Source of the DNA: Xanthomarina spongicola
Lineage (GTDB): Bacteria; Bacteroidota; Bacteroidia; Flavobacteriales; Flavobacteriaceae
Assembly: GCF_003148645.1 (NCBI RefSeq)
Contig: NZ_QGGP01000004.1
Span: forward strand, 1 to 64,000
Length of the DNA: 64,000 nucleotides
Reading direction: 5' to 3'
Part shown: one piece after another, positions 26,277 through 35,548 of the stretch
Numbering within the stretch: position 1 is the first letter of the stretch
Layout of the letters: every line of letters starts with the position of its first letter
Position numbers and translations under genes: made by a program
The notes under the pieces: model-generated
Databases searched by the model: none
Told to the model about the DNA's origin: nothing
Seen by the model: only the letters and a program-made list of their open reading frames with translations

Positions 26277-28658
26277 ATGCTAGCCATACTAAGAAAAGAA
26301 ATAAACGCATTTTTTGCCTCACCAATTGGGTATTTAGTTATAGCTCTTTTTCTTCTACTAAATGGATTGTTTTTATGGCTTTTTAAAGGAGAGTTTAATA
26401 TTCTAAATAATGGCTTTGCAGATTTATCATCCTTCTTTCTTTTAGCTCCTTGGGTTTTAATTTTCCTTATTCCTGCTGTTACTATGCGTAGTTTTAGCGA
26501 CGAGAAAAAGCAAGGAACTCTGGAACTTTTACTTACCAAACCTATTAGTTTATTAAACATTGTTTTAGGTAAATATTTTGGTGCATTTATATTAATTCTC
26601 ATTGCCTTACTACCTACTCTTTTATATGTGTACACTGTTTATCAGCTTGGAAACCCAACTGGTAATTTAGATATTGGCAGCACAATTGGTTCTTATTTTG
26701 GATTACTTTTTTTAGTTGCAACCTATACTGCTATTGGTCTGTTTACATCCAGTCTATCAGACAATCAAATAGTTGCTTTTATTTCGGCCGTATTTTTATG
26801 CTTTGTGTTTTATATTGGTTTTGAAGGTTTAGCAGATATATTATCAAGCACTTTTGTGGAACAATTAGGTATGAGCGCTCATTATAAAAGTATGAGTCGT
26901 GGTGTTCTAGATACGCGAGATATTCTTTACTTTTTAAGTATCACCTTGTTTTTTATTGCTCTTACAAGCAAACTTATTACAACTAAGGGACTTCAGAAAA
27001 AAGAAATTAATTCATTAGGTGGCCTTCTAGCTATGTTAATAGCTTTAAATACGTTAACTCATAGGTATTATGAACGTTTCGATTTAACTTCAGATAACAG
27101 ATATACTTTAAGTGAATCTGCTTTAAATATCATAGAAGAAGTCAATTCTCCAATTATTGTTGATGTCTTTTTAGAAGGTGAAGATTTCCCTTCAGAATTT
27201 AGACGTCTTCAATTTGAAACCAGACAAATTCTAGAAGAATTTTCAGCATTTAATAAACAAATTGTTTTTAATTTTATTAATCCACTTGAAGACGAAGCTA
27301 ATAGAGATCAAATTATCCAACAACTTAATGAACGTGGTTTAACACCTATGCAATTAAGTGTTGAAGAAAATGGTAAAAGCAGTCAAGAAGTTATTTTTCC
27401 ATGGGCTTTAGCTAGTTATAACAATGTTACCGTTAAAATACCATTAGTAAAAAACAAAATTGGAGCTTCGCAGCAAGAATTAGTAAATAATTCTGTTCAG
27501 CATTTAGAATATGCTTTTGCAGATGGATTTAGCAAACTTATTAATCCTAAAAGCAAAAAAATTGCTATTCTAAGAGGAAATAAGCAACTAAAAGACCAGT
27601 ACATTTTCGACTTTGTTACAACTATAAGAGATTACTATTTTATTGCTCCTTTTACTTTAGATAGCGTTGCTAGCAACCCAGAAAAAACGCTGAATGATTT
27701 AAATGATTATGATTTGATTATTTCAGCAAAACCAACTGAAGCTTTTACTGAAAACGAGAAGTATGTTTTAGACCAATTTACTATGAATGGAGGCAAAAGC
27801 CTTTGGCTTTTAGATGCTGTTGCCATGGAAAAGGACAGTCTGTATAATACTGGAAAAAATGTTGCAATAGCAAGAGATTTAAACCTTACAGATTTCTTTT
27901 TTAAATATGGCATACGTATCAATCCGGTTTTGGTAAACGACCTCTATTCTGCTCCAATTACTCTAGCTATTGGAGAAGGAAGTGAATCTCGCTTTCAACA
28001 ATTTCCTTGGTTTTATTCACCTTTAGTTAATCCTGAAGGTCAACATCCAATAGTTAACAATATAAATCTGGTAAAGTTTGATTTTGCCAATCAGATAGAT
28101 ACTTTAAAGAATTCCATAACTAAAACTGTTTTACTAAAAAGTTCAATCTTATCTAAAATAGAAGGAACTCCTAGAGAAATTAGTTTGGAAATGACTGCAG
28201 AAGAACCAGATCCGAAGTTATATACTAATCCACATCAGAATTTAGCCGTTTTATTAGAAGGTGAATTTACCTCTGTTTATAACAATAGGATTAAACCTTT
28301 TCCTCTTTCAGACGAAAAAAATAATAGCAAAACAACTAAAATGATTGTCATTGCTGATGGCGATGTTATTAAAAATGAATTAGGCAAAAATGGACCACAA
28401 GAATTAGGCTTCGACCGAAATTCTGGACAACTATATGGAAATAAAGAGTTTCTATTGAATGCTGTTAATTACCTTCTGGATGACAACGGACTTATAAACA
28501 TTCGTTCTAAAGAAGTTAGTGTAGCTTTCTTAGATATGAAAAAAACTGCTTCAGAAAAAACAAAATGGCAACTTATAAACATTGCGCTACCACTAGTGTT
28601 ACTTAGTGTTTTTGGATTTATTTTTAATTATATCCGAAGAAAAAAATACAGCAAGTAA
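26277..28658 (+). CDS. gldFG: Fused GldF-GldG gliding-motility ABC transporter permease/auxiliary protein
   Basis: 793 residues in one uninterrupted frame. Residues 1 to about 240 are GldF: KEINAFFASPIGYL, MRSFSDEKKQGTLELLLTKP and six membrane segments. From about 245 the sequence is GldG: a membrane helix (GGLLAMLIALNTL), RFDLTSDNRYTLS (267-279), a long extracytoplasmic domain with SLWLLDAVAMEKDS, and a final membrane helix before the basic end RRKKYSK. In Flavobacterium johnsoniae gldF and gldG are separate genes; with the ATPase GldA they form a transporter needed for gliding. Here the GldF stop codon has been lost and the two are one polypeptide. The order gldG-dnaN is usual in the family. 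gldA is not in the window. Confidence 0.92.
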   Translation: MLAILRKEINAFFASPIGYLVIALFLLLNGLFLWLFKGEFNILNNGFADLSSFFLLAPWVLIFLIPAVTMRSFSDEKKQGTLELLLTKPISLLNIVLGKYFGAFILILIALLPTLLYVYTVYQLGNPTGNLDIGSTIGSYFGLLFLVATYTAIGLFTSSLSDNQIVAFISAVFLCFVFYIGFEGLADILSSTFVEQLGMSAHYKSMSRGVLDTRDILYFLSITLFFIALTSKLITTKGLQKKEINSLGGLLAMLIALNTLTHRYYERFDLTSDNRYTLSESALNIIEEVNSPIIVDVFLEGEDFPSEFRRLQFETRQILEEFSAFNKQIVFNFINPLEDEANRDQIIQQLNERGLTPMQLSVEENGKSSQEVIFPWALASYNNVTVKIPLVKNKIGASQQELVNNSVQHLEYAFADGFSKLINPKSKKIAILRGNKQLKDQYIFDFVTTIRDYYFIAPFTLDSVASNPEKTLNDLNDYDLIISAKPTEAFTENEKYVLDQFTMNGGKSLWLLDAVAMEKDSLYNTGKNVAIARDLNLTDFFFKYGIRINPVLVNDLYSAPITLAIGEGSESRFQQFPWFYSPLVNPEGQHPIVNNINLVKFDFANQIDTLKNSITKTVLLKSSILSKIEGTPREISLEMTAEEPDPKLYTNPHQNLAVLLEGEFTSVYNNRIKPFPLSDEKNNSKTTKMIVIADGDVIKNELGKNGPQELGFDRNSGQLYGNKEFLLNAVNYLLDDNGLINIRSKEVSVAFLDMKKTASEKTKWQLINIALPLVLLSVFGFIFNYIRRKKYSK

Positions 28659-28669
28659 ATGTTAATAAG

Positions 28670-28705
28670 TTTGTTTCCTATATTAGTCGTTAAACAATAT
28701 ATTTG
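28670..28705 (+). promoter_or_regulatory. Candidate dnaN promoter
   Basis: A perfect -7 box TATATTTG (28698-28705) lies 39 bp before the dnaN start. A TTTG (28670-28673) sits 24 bp upstream as a possible, slightly distant -33 element. Confidence 0.5.
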
Positions 28706-28744
28706 TAATAGTAATTAAACGAACTTAAAACGTATTTAATATAC

Positions 28745-29863
28745 ATGAAATTTATAGTATCAAGTACCTATTTACTTAAACAATTACAAGTTCTTGGAGG
28801 TGTTATTAATAACTCGAACACCTTACCAATTTTAGATAATTTTTTATTCGAATTAACCAATTCAGAACTTATAATTTCTGCTAGCGATTTAGAGACTACC
28901 ATGTCTTCTAAATTAGAAGTAGAAAGCGATAACAGTGGAAGTATTGCTGTTCCAGCACGTTTACTTTTAGAAACTTTAAAAACATTTCCTGAGCAACCAC
29001 TAACGTTTGTTGTTGAAGATAATAACACCATTGAAATAAGTTCTAACCATGGTAAATATGCCTTGGCATATGCAGATGGTAACGAGTTTCCAAAAGCTGT
29101 TTCTTTAGACGATGCCACATCTACAACTATTACTGGAGATATTTTAGCTACAGCTATTAGCAAAACTATTTTTGCAGCTGGAAACGACGATTTACGTCCT
29201 GTTATGAGTGGTGTTTTCTTTCAGTTTTCAACTGAAGGTTTAACCTTTGTAGCTACAGATGCTCATAAATTGGTTAAATATTCTAGAGAAGATGTTAAAG
29301 CTGGTCAGACAACTGAGTTTATTATGCCTAAAAAACCTTTAAATCTTTTAAAAGGAATTTTAGCTGCTAGTGATGATGATGTAACGATTGAATACAACGA
29401 CTCTAATGCAAAATTTACTTTTGAAAACACCGTTTTAATCTGTCGTTTAATTGATGGAAAATATCCTAATTACGAAGCTGTTATTCCAAAAGAAAATCCG
29501 AATAGATTAGTAATAGACAGAACACAATTTTTAAATTCTGTGCGTCGTGTTAGTATTTTCTCTAACAAAACAACACATCAAATACGATTAAAAATTGCTG
29601 GAGCAGAATTAAATATTTCAGCAGAAGACATCGATTACTCTAACAAAGCTGAAGAACGTTTAACTTGCGATTATCAAGGAGACGATATGCAAATTGGGTT
29701 TAACTCGCGTTTCTTAACTGAGATGTTAAACAACCTAAGTTCAGACGAAGTACAACTTGAAATGAGTTTACCAAACAGAGCTGGAATTCTAACTCCTGTT
29801 GATGGTCTAGACGAAGGTGAACAAGTTACTATGCTTGTTATGCCTGTGATGTTGAATAATTAA
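28745..29863 (+). CDS. dnaN: DNA polymerase III beta subunit (sliding clamp)
   Basis: 372 residues, the normal clamp length. MKFIVSSTYLLKQLQVLGGV, NTLPILDNFLFE, DLETTM, DLRPVMSGVFFQF, FVATDAHKLV and the C-terminal VTMLVMPVMLNN are clear DnaN signatures. It forms a ring dimer that holds the replicative polymerase on DNA. It follows gldFG with a likely promoter of its own and ends in a strong hairpin terminator. Confidence 0.98.
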   Translation: MKFIVSSTYLLKQLQVLGGVINNSNTLPILDNFLFELTNSELIISASDLETTMSSKLEVESDNSGSIAVPARLLLETLKTFPEQPLTFVVEDNNTIEISSNHGKYALAYADGNEFPKAVSLDDATSTTITGDILATAISKTIFAAGNDDLRPVMSGVFFQFSTEGLTFVATDAHKLVKYSREDVKAGQTTEFIMPKKPLNLLKGILAASDDDVTIEYNDSNAKFTFENTVLICRLIDGKYPNYEAVIPKENPNRLVIDRTQFLNSVRRVSIFSNKTTHQIRLKIAGAELNISAEDIDYSNKAEERLTCDYQGDDMQIGFNSRFLTEMLNNLSSDEVQLEMSLPNRAGILTPVDGLDEGEQVTMLVMPVMLNN

Positions 29864-29892
29864 AAAACTGCTTTTGCAGAATTCTTATCATA

Positions 29893-29922
29893 AAAAACGC
29901 TCACCAATTGGTGAGCGTTTTT
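29893..29922. terminator. Bidirectional terminator between dnaN and the DUF4870 gene
   Basis: Perfect stem ACGCTCACC-AATT-GGTGAGCGT with A residues on the left and T residues on the right. Lies between two convergent genes. Confidence 0.88.
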
Positions 29923-29944
29923 ATTTACCTTTATTTTAAAAAAA

Positions 29945-30283
29945 CTAACTTATAAAATTAAAAGATAAAGGATATGTTGGAGATTCTCCATTGCTAGCTT
30001 TTATAGCATTAACAATAGGAAAAATAAATGAAATAATTCCTAAAACAATTAAGCCTACAATGCCTAATCCTAATAATAGAATGGCTGGAATACAAATAAT
30101 AGCATAGATAATTAAACTTAATTGAAAATTAACAATACGCTTTCCTTGATCATCCATTTCAAGAACACTATCTTTTTGTGTTACCCACAAAATTAATGGA
30201 ACAATAAGTCCACCAAATCCTGTAATAAAAGTCAATAACTGACTTAAATGTGTAATTACTAATAATTGTCTGTCTGTTCTCAT
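29945..30283 (-). CDS. DUF4870 membrane protein
   Basis: 112 residues with about three membrane segments. LLVITHLSQLLTFITGFGGL, PLILWVTQKD, VNFQLSLIIYAIICIP and FPIVNAIKASNGE are the typical DUF4870 pattern. Function unknown. It is the most distal minus-strand gene next to the efflux operon, separated by 83 bp from the DUF2892 gene, so it may or may not be co-transcribed with it. Confidence 0.88.
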   Translation of the reverse strand: MRTDRQLLVITHLSQLLTFITGFGGLIVPLILWVTQKDSVLEMDDQGKRIVNFQLSLIIYAIICIPAILLLGLGIVGLIVLGIISFIFPIVNAIKASNGESPTYPLSFNFIS

Positions 30284-30366
30284 GATGGTAAAATTTAAAA
30301 GATTGATGTACTAATAAGACGCTTCAAAACTTAAAATGTTACAGATTTAGAATTAGTTTTAAAAAT

Positions 30367-30576
30367 TTATTTTACAGAACAACTTGCTCCACCTTTTTTA
30401 ACACCTAACTTCACTAAAATAGTTTCCAATAGACACCACTTGGTAAAAGCAGATTGGATTAAATTAACACCAATAAAAACTGTAAACCACATCCAATTTT
30501 GATCTACATAATAAGTTAACACTACACTCAACAGTACCATTGTACCAACAATTACTCTAAAATACGTATTTAACAT
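30367..30576 (-). CDS. YgaP-like DUF2892 membrane protein
   Basis: 69 residues. MLNTYFRVIVGTMVLLSVVL and WMWFTVFIGVNLIQSAFTKW form two membrane helices; CLLETILVKLGVKK follows, matching the transmembrane module of YgaP (DUF2892). In E. coli this module is fused to a rhodanese domain; stand-alone forms often occur beside sulfurtransferases. Cysteines at positions 48 and 66 are present. It lies 18 bp after the PII-like gene and so belongs to the RND operon. The sulfur link agrees with the rhodanese and SQR genes further along the island. Confidence 0.85.
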   Translation of the reverse strand: MLNTYFRVIVGTMVLLSVVLTYYVDQNWMWFTVFIGVNLIQSAFTKWCLLETILVKLGVKKGGASCSVK

Positions 30577-30594
30577 TTTAATTATTTTTTAAGT

Positions 30595-30900
30595 TTATAT
30601 ATACTTTTCAATAGGAACCACAATCGCTTTTATTGGATTGTTAGTTTCCAAATTATTATTAAATTCTTTTATTAAACTGAATAAGGAATCAATCTTTTCA
30701 TCTTCTGTAAAAGAGAAAAACAAACTAGATTCGTTACCTCCTTTCACACTTGGAAACCAGCTATTAGTCATTAACAAAGAAGCTGCATTTTTATATCCAT
30801 CAATATCTGAACTACTAAAGCTTTCTATTTTGGCGTTTTTAAAGAGTTTCAAAACATCTTTTTGAAATTCTTCGACTGCTGTTACAATTACTAATTTCAT
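30595..30900 (-). CDS. Small PII-like (DUF3240-like) protein of the RND operon
   Basis: 101 residues. MKLVIVTAVEEFQKDVLKLF starts a ferredoxin-like alpha/beta fold reminiscent of PII/CutA-type proteins; it ends IKAIVVPIEKYI. DUF3240/PII-like proteins are commonly encoded beside heavy-metal RND pumps, and here the gene follows the pump gene by about 100 bp (spanning a palindromic repeat). No PII uridylylation loop tyrosine motif is evident. Family assignment is by pattern and context; function unknown, a sensor or modulator of the pump being the natural guess. Confidence 0.6.
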   Translation of the reverse strand: MKLVIVTAVEEFQKDVLKLFKNAKIESFSSSDIDGYKNAASLLMTNSWFPSVKGGNESSLFFSFTEDEKIDSLFSLIKEFNNNLETNNPIKAIVVPIEKYI

Positions 30901-30921
30901 TATTTCTATATTTTATATTTT

Positions 30922-30995
30922 GTCAGTTCGAGCGCAGTCGAGAACTTATTTCAACTACTTCGCTTCATAAAGGTCTCGACTGTACTCAACCAGAC
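30922..30995. repeat. Palindromic intergenic repeat, family 2 copy 1
   Basis: GTCAGTTCGAGCGCAGTCGA at the left is matched by an imperfect inverted arm at the right (TCTCGACTGTACTCAACC, then AGAC), giving a long hairpin. A related copy lies at 35493-35548. Confidence 0.75.
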
Positions 30996-31001
30996 AAGTT
31001 A

Positions 31002-34000
31002 TTATTTATACTTCTTCTTCTCTATCATGTAATACACCAATGGCACAACCAACAACGTTAATACAGTAGAAACAATAGTACCTCCCATTAACGAGATTGC
31101 TAATCCTTGGAATATTGGATCAAATAATATTACAAATGCTCCAATTACAACCGTTCCTGCTGTTAATAAAATTGGTGTTGTACGTACTGCACCAGCTTCA
31201 ATTGCTGCTTGTTTAAGTGGTACACCTTCAGCTATTCTTAAATTGATAAAGTCAATTAATAATACCGAATTTCGAACCATAATTCCTGCTAAAGCAATCA
31301 TTCCGATGAATGATGTTGCTGTAAAAAATGCTCCCATTATCCAGTGTCCTAGAATAATTCCGATTAAGGATAATGGAATTGCAACCATCATAACAATTGG
31401 TGCTTTAAAGTTTTGGAACCATCCAACAATTAGTATGTATATTAAGATAATTGCTCCTAAAAAGGCTATTCCTAAATCTCTAAATACTTCTAAAGTAATT
31501 TGCCATTCGCCATCCCATTTTACAGTGTAATTATCTTGAAAATCTGGTTGCCCTAAATACATTTCGTTTAGCTCATAACCTTGTGGTAAAGGAATTTCTT
31601 TCAACTTATCTTCCATTCCTAAAATAGCATACGCAGGACTTTCTAATTCTCCAGCCATATCTGCCATGACATATACCACACGTTTCTGGTTTTTACGATA
31701 AATACTTTTTGCAGCTGTAGTTTCGCTAATAGTTACTAAATCTGCAATTGGCACCATATTACCTTGTTTAGACTTTACCTTCAGTTGTGAAATATCAGTT
31801 ATGGTAGATTTCTCCTTTTCATCTAAAGCTAACACCAATCCTATTTGACTCACAGCATCTTCATCATATAAATTTGTTATTGCTCTGTTAGATAAAGCCA
31901 TATTCATAGTATATGCAATTTGCAGTGGAGCAACACCATATAACATGGCTTTTTCTTTATTGATTTCGAATTGATATTCGATTTGGTCATCTTCCACCAT
32001 CCAATCAATATCTACCACATCATCTGTATTCTTCAAAATATCTTGAATGCTATTTGCAATCTTAATTTGCTCATTATAATCTGGCCCATACACTTCTGCA
32101 ACAATAGTTGATAATACTGGAGGTCCAGGTGGCACTTCCACTAATTTTACATTTGCATTGTATTTGGATGCAATTTTTTGAATATCTGGACGTAATAATT
32201 TAGCTATATCGTGACTTTGTGCAGAACGATCTGCTTTTCCAATTAAATTCACTTGAATATCTGCCATATTGCTTCCTCCACGTAAATCGTAATGACGCAC
32301 CAAACCGTTAAACGTAATTGGTGCAGATGTACCAACATAGTTTTGGTAATTCACCACTTCTGGTCGTGTAGATAAATATTGAGCAATTTCTTGTGCTACA
32401 ACTCCAGTACGCTCTAACGTTGTGCCTTCTGGCATATCTATAACTACTTGAAACTCATTCTTATTATCAAAAGGCAACATTTTTACAGCAACCGAATTGG
32501 TGAAAAACAAGACCATTGTTCCCATTAACACTAAAAAAGTACCACCTAAAAACAAATAACGTTTTGCTTTACTTTCTAAAAGAGGTCTTTCTAATTTGTT
32601 ATATATTCTATAAATTAAAGTCTCCTCTAATGGTTTTTCTGGCTTCTCCTCAGCTCCTTTTTTATCCTTTTCTCTTAAGAAAATATAACCCAAATAAGGT
32701 GTAATTGTTAAGGCCACAAATAAAGATAATATCATGGCAATAGACGCTCCAATTGGCATTGGTGCCATATATGGACCCATTAATCCAGAAACAAAAGCCA
32801 TAGGTAAAACCGAAGCTATTACTGTAAATGTTGCTAAAATAGTTGGGTTTCCAACTTCGTTAATAGCATATAATGCAGCTTGTTTAAATGGCAAGCGTTT
32901 CATCTTGAAATGTCGATGCATGTTTTCGGCAATAATAATAGAGTCGTCGACTACAATACCTGTTACAAATACCAACGCGAATAATGTGATTCGGTTTAAG
33001 GTATAATCCATCATGTAGTAACTCAACAACGTTAAAGCAAACGTAATTGGAACGGATAAAAATACCACCAATCCACCTCGCCAACCCATTGCCAACATTA
33101 CAACAAGTGTAACTGCAATGATAGAACCAATAAGGTGCAATAATAGTTCAGATACTTTATGTGATGCTGTTTCACCATAGTTTCTGGTAATTTCTACATG
33201 TACATCATCTGGAATTAAAGTGCTTCGTAAATGCTCTACTTTATCAATAATTACTTCTGCAATTTTCATGGCATCTGCACCTTTACGTTTGGCAACAGAA
33301 ATGGTAACTGCAGGATATTCCGATTTATATTCTGAAGATTTTACACTTCCTTTTCCAAAACCTAAACTCACATAATTTTTAGGCACTTCTGGACCATCAA
33401 TAATTTTAGCTACTTGCTTTAAATATATTGGCTGATTTTGTTGAACACCAACTACTAAATTCTCTACATCTGTAACCGTTTCTAAAAACTTTCCTGTATT
33501 TACAAGAAATTCTGTATCGCTTTTATCAAAACTTCCAGCACTTAATTGGCTGTTATTTGCCTTAATCATTTCTGAAACAGACAAGAAATCCAAACCAGCA
33601 GCAGCTAATTTATCTTTATCCAATACCACACGTAGTTTTCTATCTCTACCACCAATTTTATGTGTCATGGACACATCGTTTACTTTTTTTATTTCACTTT
33701 CTAATTCCTGAGCCATTTGGCTTAATTGAAAATCGTCGTAATTCTCACTCCACAATGTTAAACCTAGCATTGGTACATCGTCAATAGCACGAGTTTTCAC
33801 TAACGGAAACGTAACACCTTGAGGCATTTGATCCATGTGTTTGTTAATTTCATTATATAGTTTAACAAACGAGCGCTCGATATCTTCGCCTACATAAAAC
33901 TGCACGATAACCATACCTTGCTCCTTCATAGAGGTAGAATACACATACTCAACACCTTTAATATTGGAAATTAATTTCTCTAAAGGTTTAATAACTCGAG

Positions 34001-34196
34001 ACTCTACTTCTGTTGGACTTGCTCCAGGATAACCAACAAAAATATCTGCCATTGGCACATCGATTTGTGGTTCTTCTTCACGTGGAATTAAAAACGAACT
34101 ATATACTCCAACAACCATAAATACAATCATTAAAAGCACTGTAAGCTTCGACTGTATAAAGATTTTTGCAATTTTTCCTGCGATTCCTTCTTTCAT
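31002..34196 (-). CDS. RND-type efflux pump, inner-membrane subunit
   Basis: 1064 residues with the AcrB/CzcA architecture: N-terminal helix (SKLTVLLMIVFMVVGVYSSF), first periplasmic domain, a block of membrane helices around 340-530 with VTGIVVDDSIIIAENMHRHF, second periplasmic domain (PFDNKNEFQVVIDMPEGTTL), and a C-terminal membrane block with GIMVRNSVLLIDFINLRI. The two GxxVDDxxI-type segments are the proton-relay region of RND transporters. The substrate is not evident; the family branch is not an obvious metal pump. The gene is third in an operon after tolC and the adaptor, and its operon is headed by a GTAAC-N4-GTTAC dyad shared with sulfur genes. Confidence 0.93.
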   Translation of the reverse strand: MKEGIAGKIAKIFIQSKLTVLLMIVFMVVGVYSSFLIPREEEPQIDVPMADIFVGYPGASPTEVESRVIKPLEKLISNIKGVEYVYSTSMKEQGMVIVQFYVGEDIERSFVKLYNEINKHMDQMPQGVTFPLVKTRAIDDVPMLGLTLWSENYDDFQLSQMAQELESEIKKVNDVSMTHKIGGRDRKLRVVLDKDKLAAAGLDFLSVSEMIKANNSQLSAGSFDKSDTEFLVNTGKFLETVTDVENLVVGVQQNQPIYLKQVAKIIDGPEVPKNYVSLGFGKGSVKSSEYKSEYPAVTISVAKRKGADAMKIAEVIIDKVEHLRSTLIPDDVHVEITRNYGETASHKVSELLLHLIGSIIAVTLVVMLAMGWRGGLVVFLSVPITFALTLLSYYMMDYTLNRITLFALVFVTGIVVDDSIIIAENMHRHFKMKRLPFKQAALYAINEVGNPTILATFTVIASVLPMAFVSGLMGPYMAPMPIGASIAMILSLFVALTITPYLGYIFLREKDKKGAEEKPEKPLEETLIYRIYNKLERPLLESKAKRYLFLGGTFLVLMGTMVLFFTNSVAVKMLPFDNKNEFQVVIDMPEGTTLERTGVVAQEIAQYLSTRPEVVNYQNYVGTSAPITFNGLVRHYDLRGGSNMADIQVNLIGKADRSAQSHDIAKLLRPDIQKIASKYNANVKLVEVPPGPPVLSTIVAEVYGPDYNEQIKIANSIQDILKNTDDVVDIDWMVEDDQIEYQFEINKEKAMLYGVAPLQIAYTMNMALSNRAITNLYDEDAVSQIGLVLALDEKEKSTITDISQLKVKSKQGNMVPIADLVTISETTAAKSIYRKNQKRVVYVMADMAGELESPAYAILGMEDKLKEIPLPQGYELNEMYLGQPDFQDNYTVKWDGEWQITLEVFRDLGIAFLGAIILIYILIVGWFQNFKAPIVMMVAIPLSLIGIILGHWIMGAFFTATSFIGMIALAGIMVRNSVLLIDFINLRIAEGVPLKQAAIEAGAVRTTPILLTAGTVVIGAFVILFDPIFQGLAISLMGGTIVSTVLTLLVVPLVYYMIEKKKYK

Positions 34197-34250
34197 TGAA
34201 TTATATTTTTTGGGCGTTTTAACAGGCTATTCACTATATCTTTTTTATAT

Positions 34251-34336
34251 GTCATTGCGAAGTAAATTTTATATTTACTATGGCAATCTCTTAATTGATT
34301 GGGAGATTACCACGTCGTTACACTCCTCGTAATGAC
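34251..34336. repeat. Palindromic intergenic repeat, family 1 copy 2 (inverted)
   Basis: Begins GTCATTGCGAAG and ends CACTCCTCGTAATGAC. Its reverse complement matches the copy at 23828-23912 over the first ~34 bases (ACGAGGAGTG, AACGACGTGGTAATCTC) with few differences. It sits between the adaptor and pump genes. Confidence 0.75.
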
Positions 34337-34393
34337 AACTTATTTATTAAGTTAAAAAAGGATGTCGCTTCTATCCTTAACGCAACTTTTTAG

Positions 34394-35473
34394 TTATTGA
34401 ATTGATATTTTTACTCCATTAAACAATTTTCCTTCAGATGAAACTATATATGTTTCATCTGCTGATAAACCTGATAAAACCTCAACTTGATCTCCATAGG
34501 TTCTCCCTAATCTAAGCCAACGCAATATGGCTGTATTACTCTCGCTAACTGTATAAACTCCAGATAATTGACCATTTGTTACAAGAACTTCTGTAGGAAT
34601 TAAAACTATTTCAATATTAGATTGTTTCTCAACTGGAAATTGAACAGTTACAAACATGCCTGATAATATATTGGCTTCGGTCTTATCTAAAGCAATTTTT
34701 ACCAAATATTGTCCACCAGTATTTTTAGCCGATGTACTTACTTCTATTACTTTACCTTTTAAGGTTTTATTTATAGCTTTTACTGAAACGTCCACCTGAG
34801 TACCATTATTTATCTGAGAAATTTCAGTTTCTGGAACCATAGCCATCACTTCAAAATTCCCAGGAGCTTCAACCGAAATTAAAGGTTGCCCTGGATTTGC
34901 CATGTCTCCTTCTTTGACTGTTTTTGAAGTTACAACACCTGCAAAAGGCGCTGTAATATTAGAGTAAGCAAATTGCGCATTGACCTCATTTTTCATTTGT
35001 TTGGCTGCTTCTAATCTTGCTTTCGCCATTTCGAAATTGGCTGTAATATCATCCAACTCTTTTTGTGATGCACTATTATCTGCAAACAAACTTTTAAAAC
35101 GATTATAATCTTTCTGTGCATTATTAAATGCAGCAGTTGCTTCTGTAATACTTGCATCTACTTGTGCTCTTTTGGCTTGTAAATCGGTGTTATTGATAGA
35201 TACCAACAATTGACCTTTTATTACTTTATCTCCAACATTAGCATGTACTTTGGTAACATAACCCATCATTCTAGTGCTTAAATCTGCACTATTAACAGAT
35301 TGAATTTTACCACTAACAGATAGAAATGGACTGTTATTGGCTTCAGACACTTGGCTGACTTGTACATTTATAGCTGGAGAATTATCTGCTACTGCTTTTT
35401 TGTCTTCGTTACTACAACTAGTCATAAATATTGTTGCTGTAGTTATAGTTAATATGTATATATACTTTTTCAT
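34394..35473 (-). CDS. RND efflux periplasmic adaptor (membrane fusion) lipoprotein
   Basis: 359 residues. The N-terminus ends in the lipobox FMTSC (Cys20), so the mature protein is probably lipid-anchored. GKIQSVNSADLSTRMMGYV and VGDKVIKGQLLVSI form the biotinyl-lipoyl-like half-motif, followed by a helical hairpin (~90-160) and the returning lipoyl half ITAPFAGVVTSKTVKEGDMA, then beta-barrel domains. This is the HlyD/AcrA adaptor that joins pump and outer-membrane channel. Second gene of the tolC-adaptor-pump operon. Confidence 0.93.
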   Translation of the reverse strand: MKKYIYILTITTATIFMTSCSNEDKKAVADNSPAINVQVSQVSEANNSPFLSVSGKIQSVNSADLSTRMMGYVTKVHANVGDKVIKGQLLVSINNTDLQAKRAQVDASITEATAAFNNAQKDYNRFKSLFADNSASQKELDDITANFEMAKARLEAAKQMKNEVNAQFAYSNITAPFAGVVTSKTVKEGDMANPGQPLISVEAPGNFEVMAMVPETEISQINNGTQVDVSVKAINKTLKGKVIEVSTSAKNTGGQYLVKIALDKTEANILSGMFVTVQFPVEKQSNIEIVLIPTEVLVTNGQLSGVYTVSESNTAILRWLRLGRTYGDQVEVLSGLSADETYIVSSEGKLFNGVKISIQ

Positions 35474-35492
35474 TTTATAATGATTTTTATGA

Positions 35493-35548
35493 GGTTTCGA
35501 CTGCGTTCAACCTGACTATATTTTGTCTTCTCGAGCGCAGTCGAGAGG
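35493..35548. repeat. Palindromic intergenic repeat, family 2 copy 2
   Basis: GGTTTCGACTGCGTTCAACC at the left pairs imperfectly with CTCGAGCGCAGTCGAGAGG at the right. Same family as 30922-30995; it fills the gap between tolC and the adaptor gene. Confidence 0.7.
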
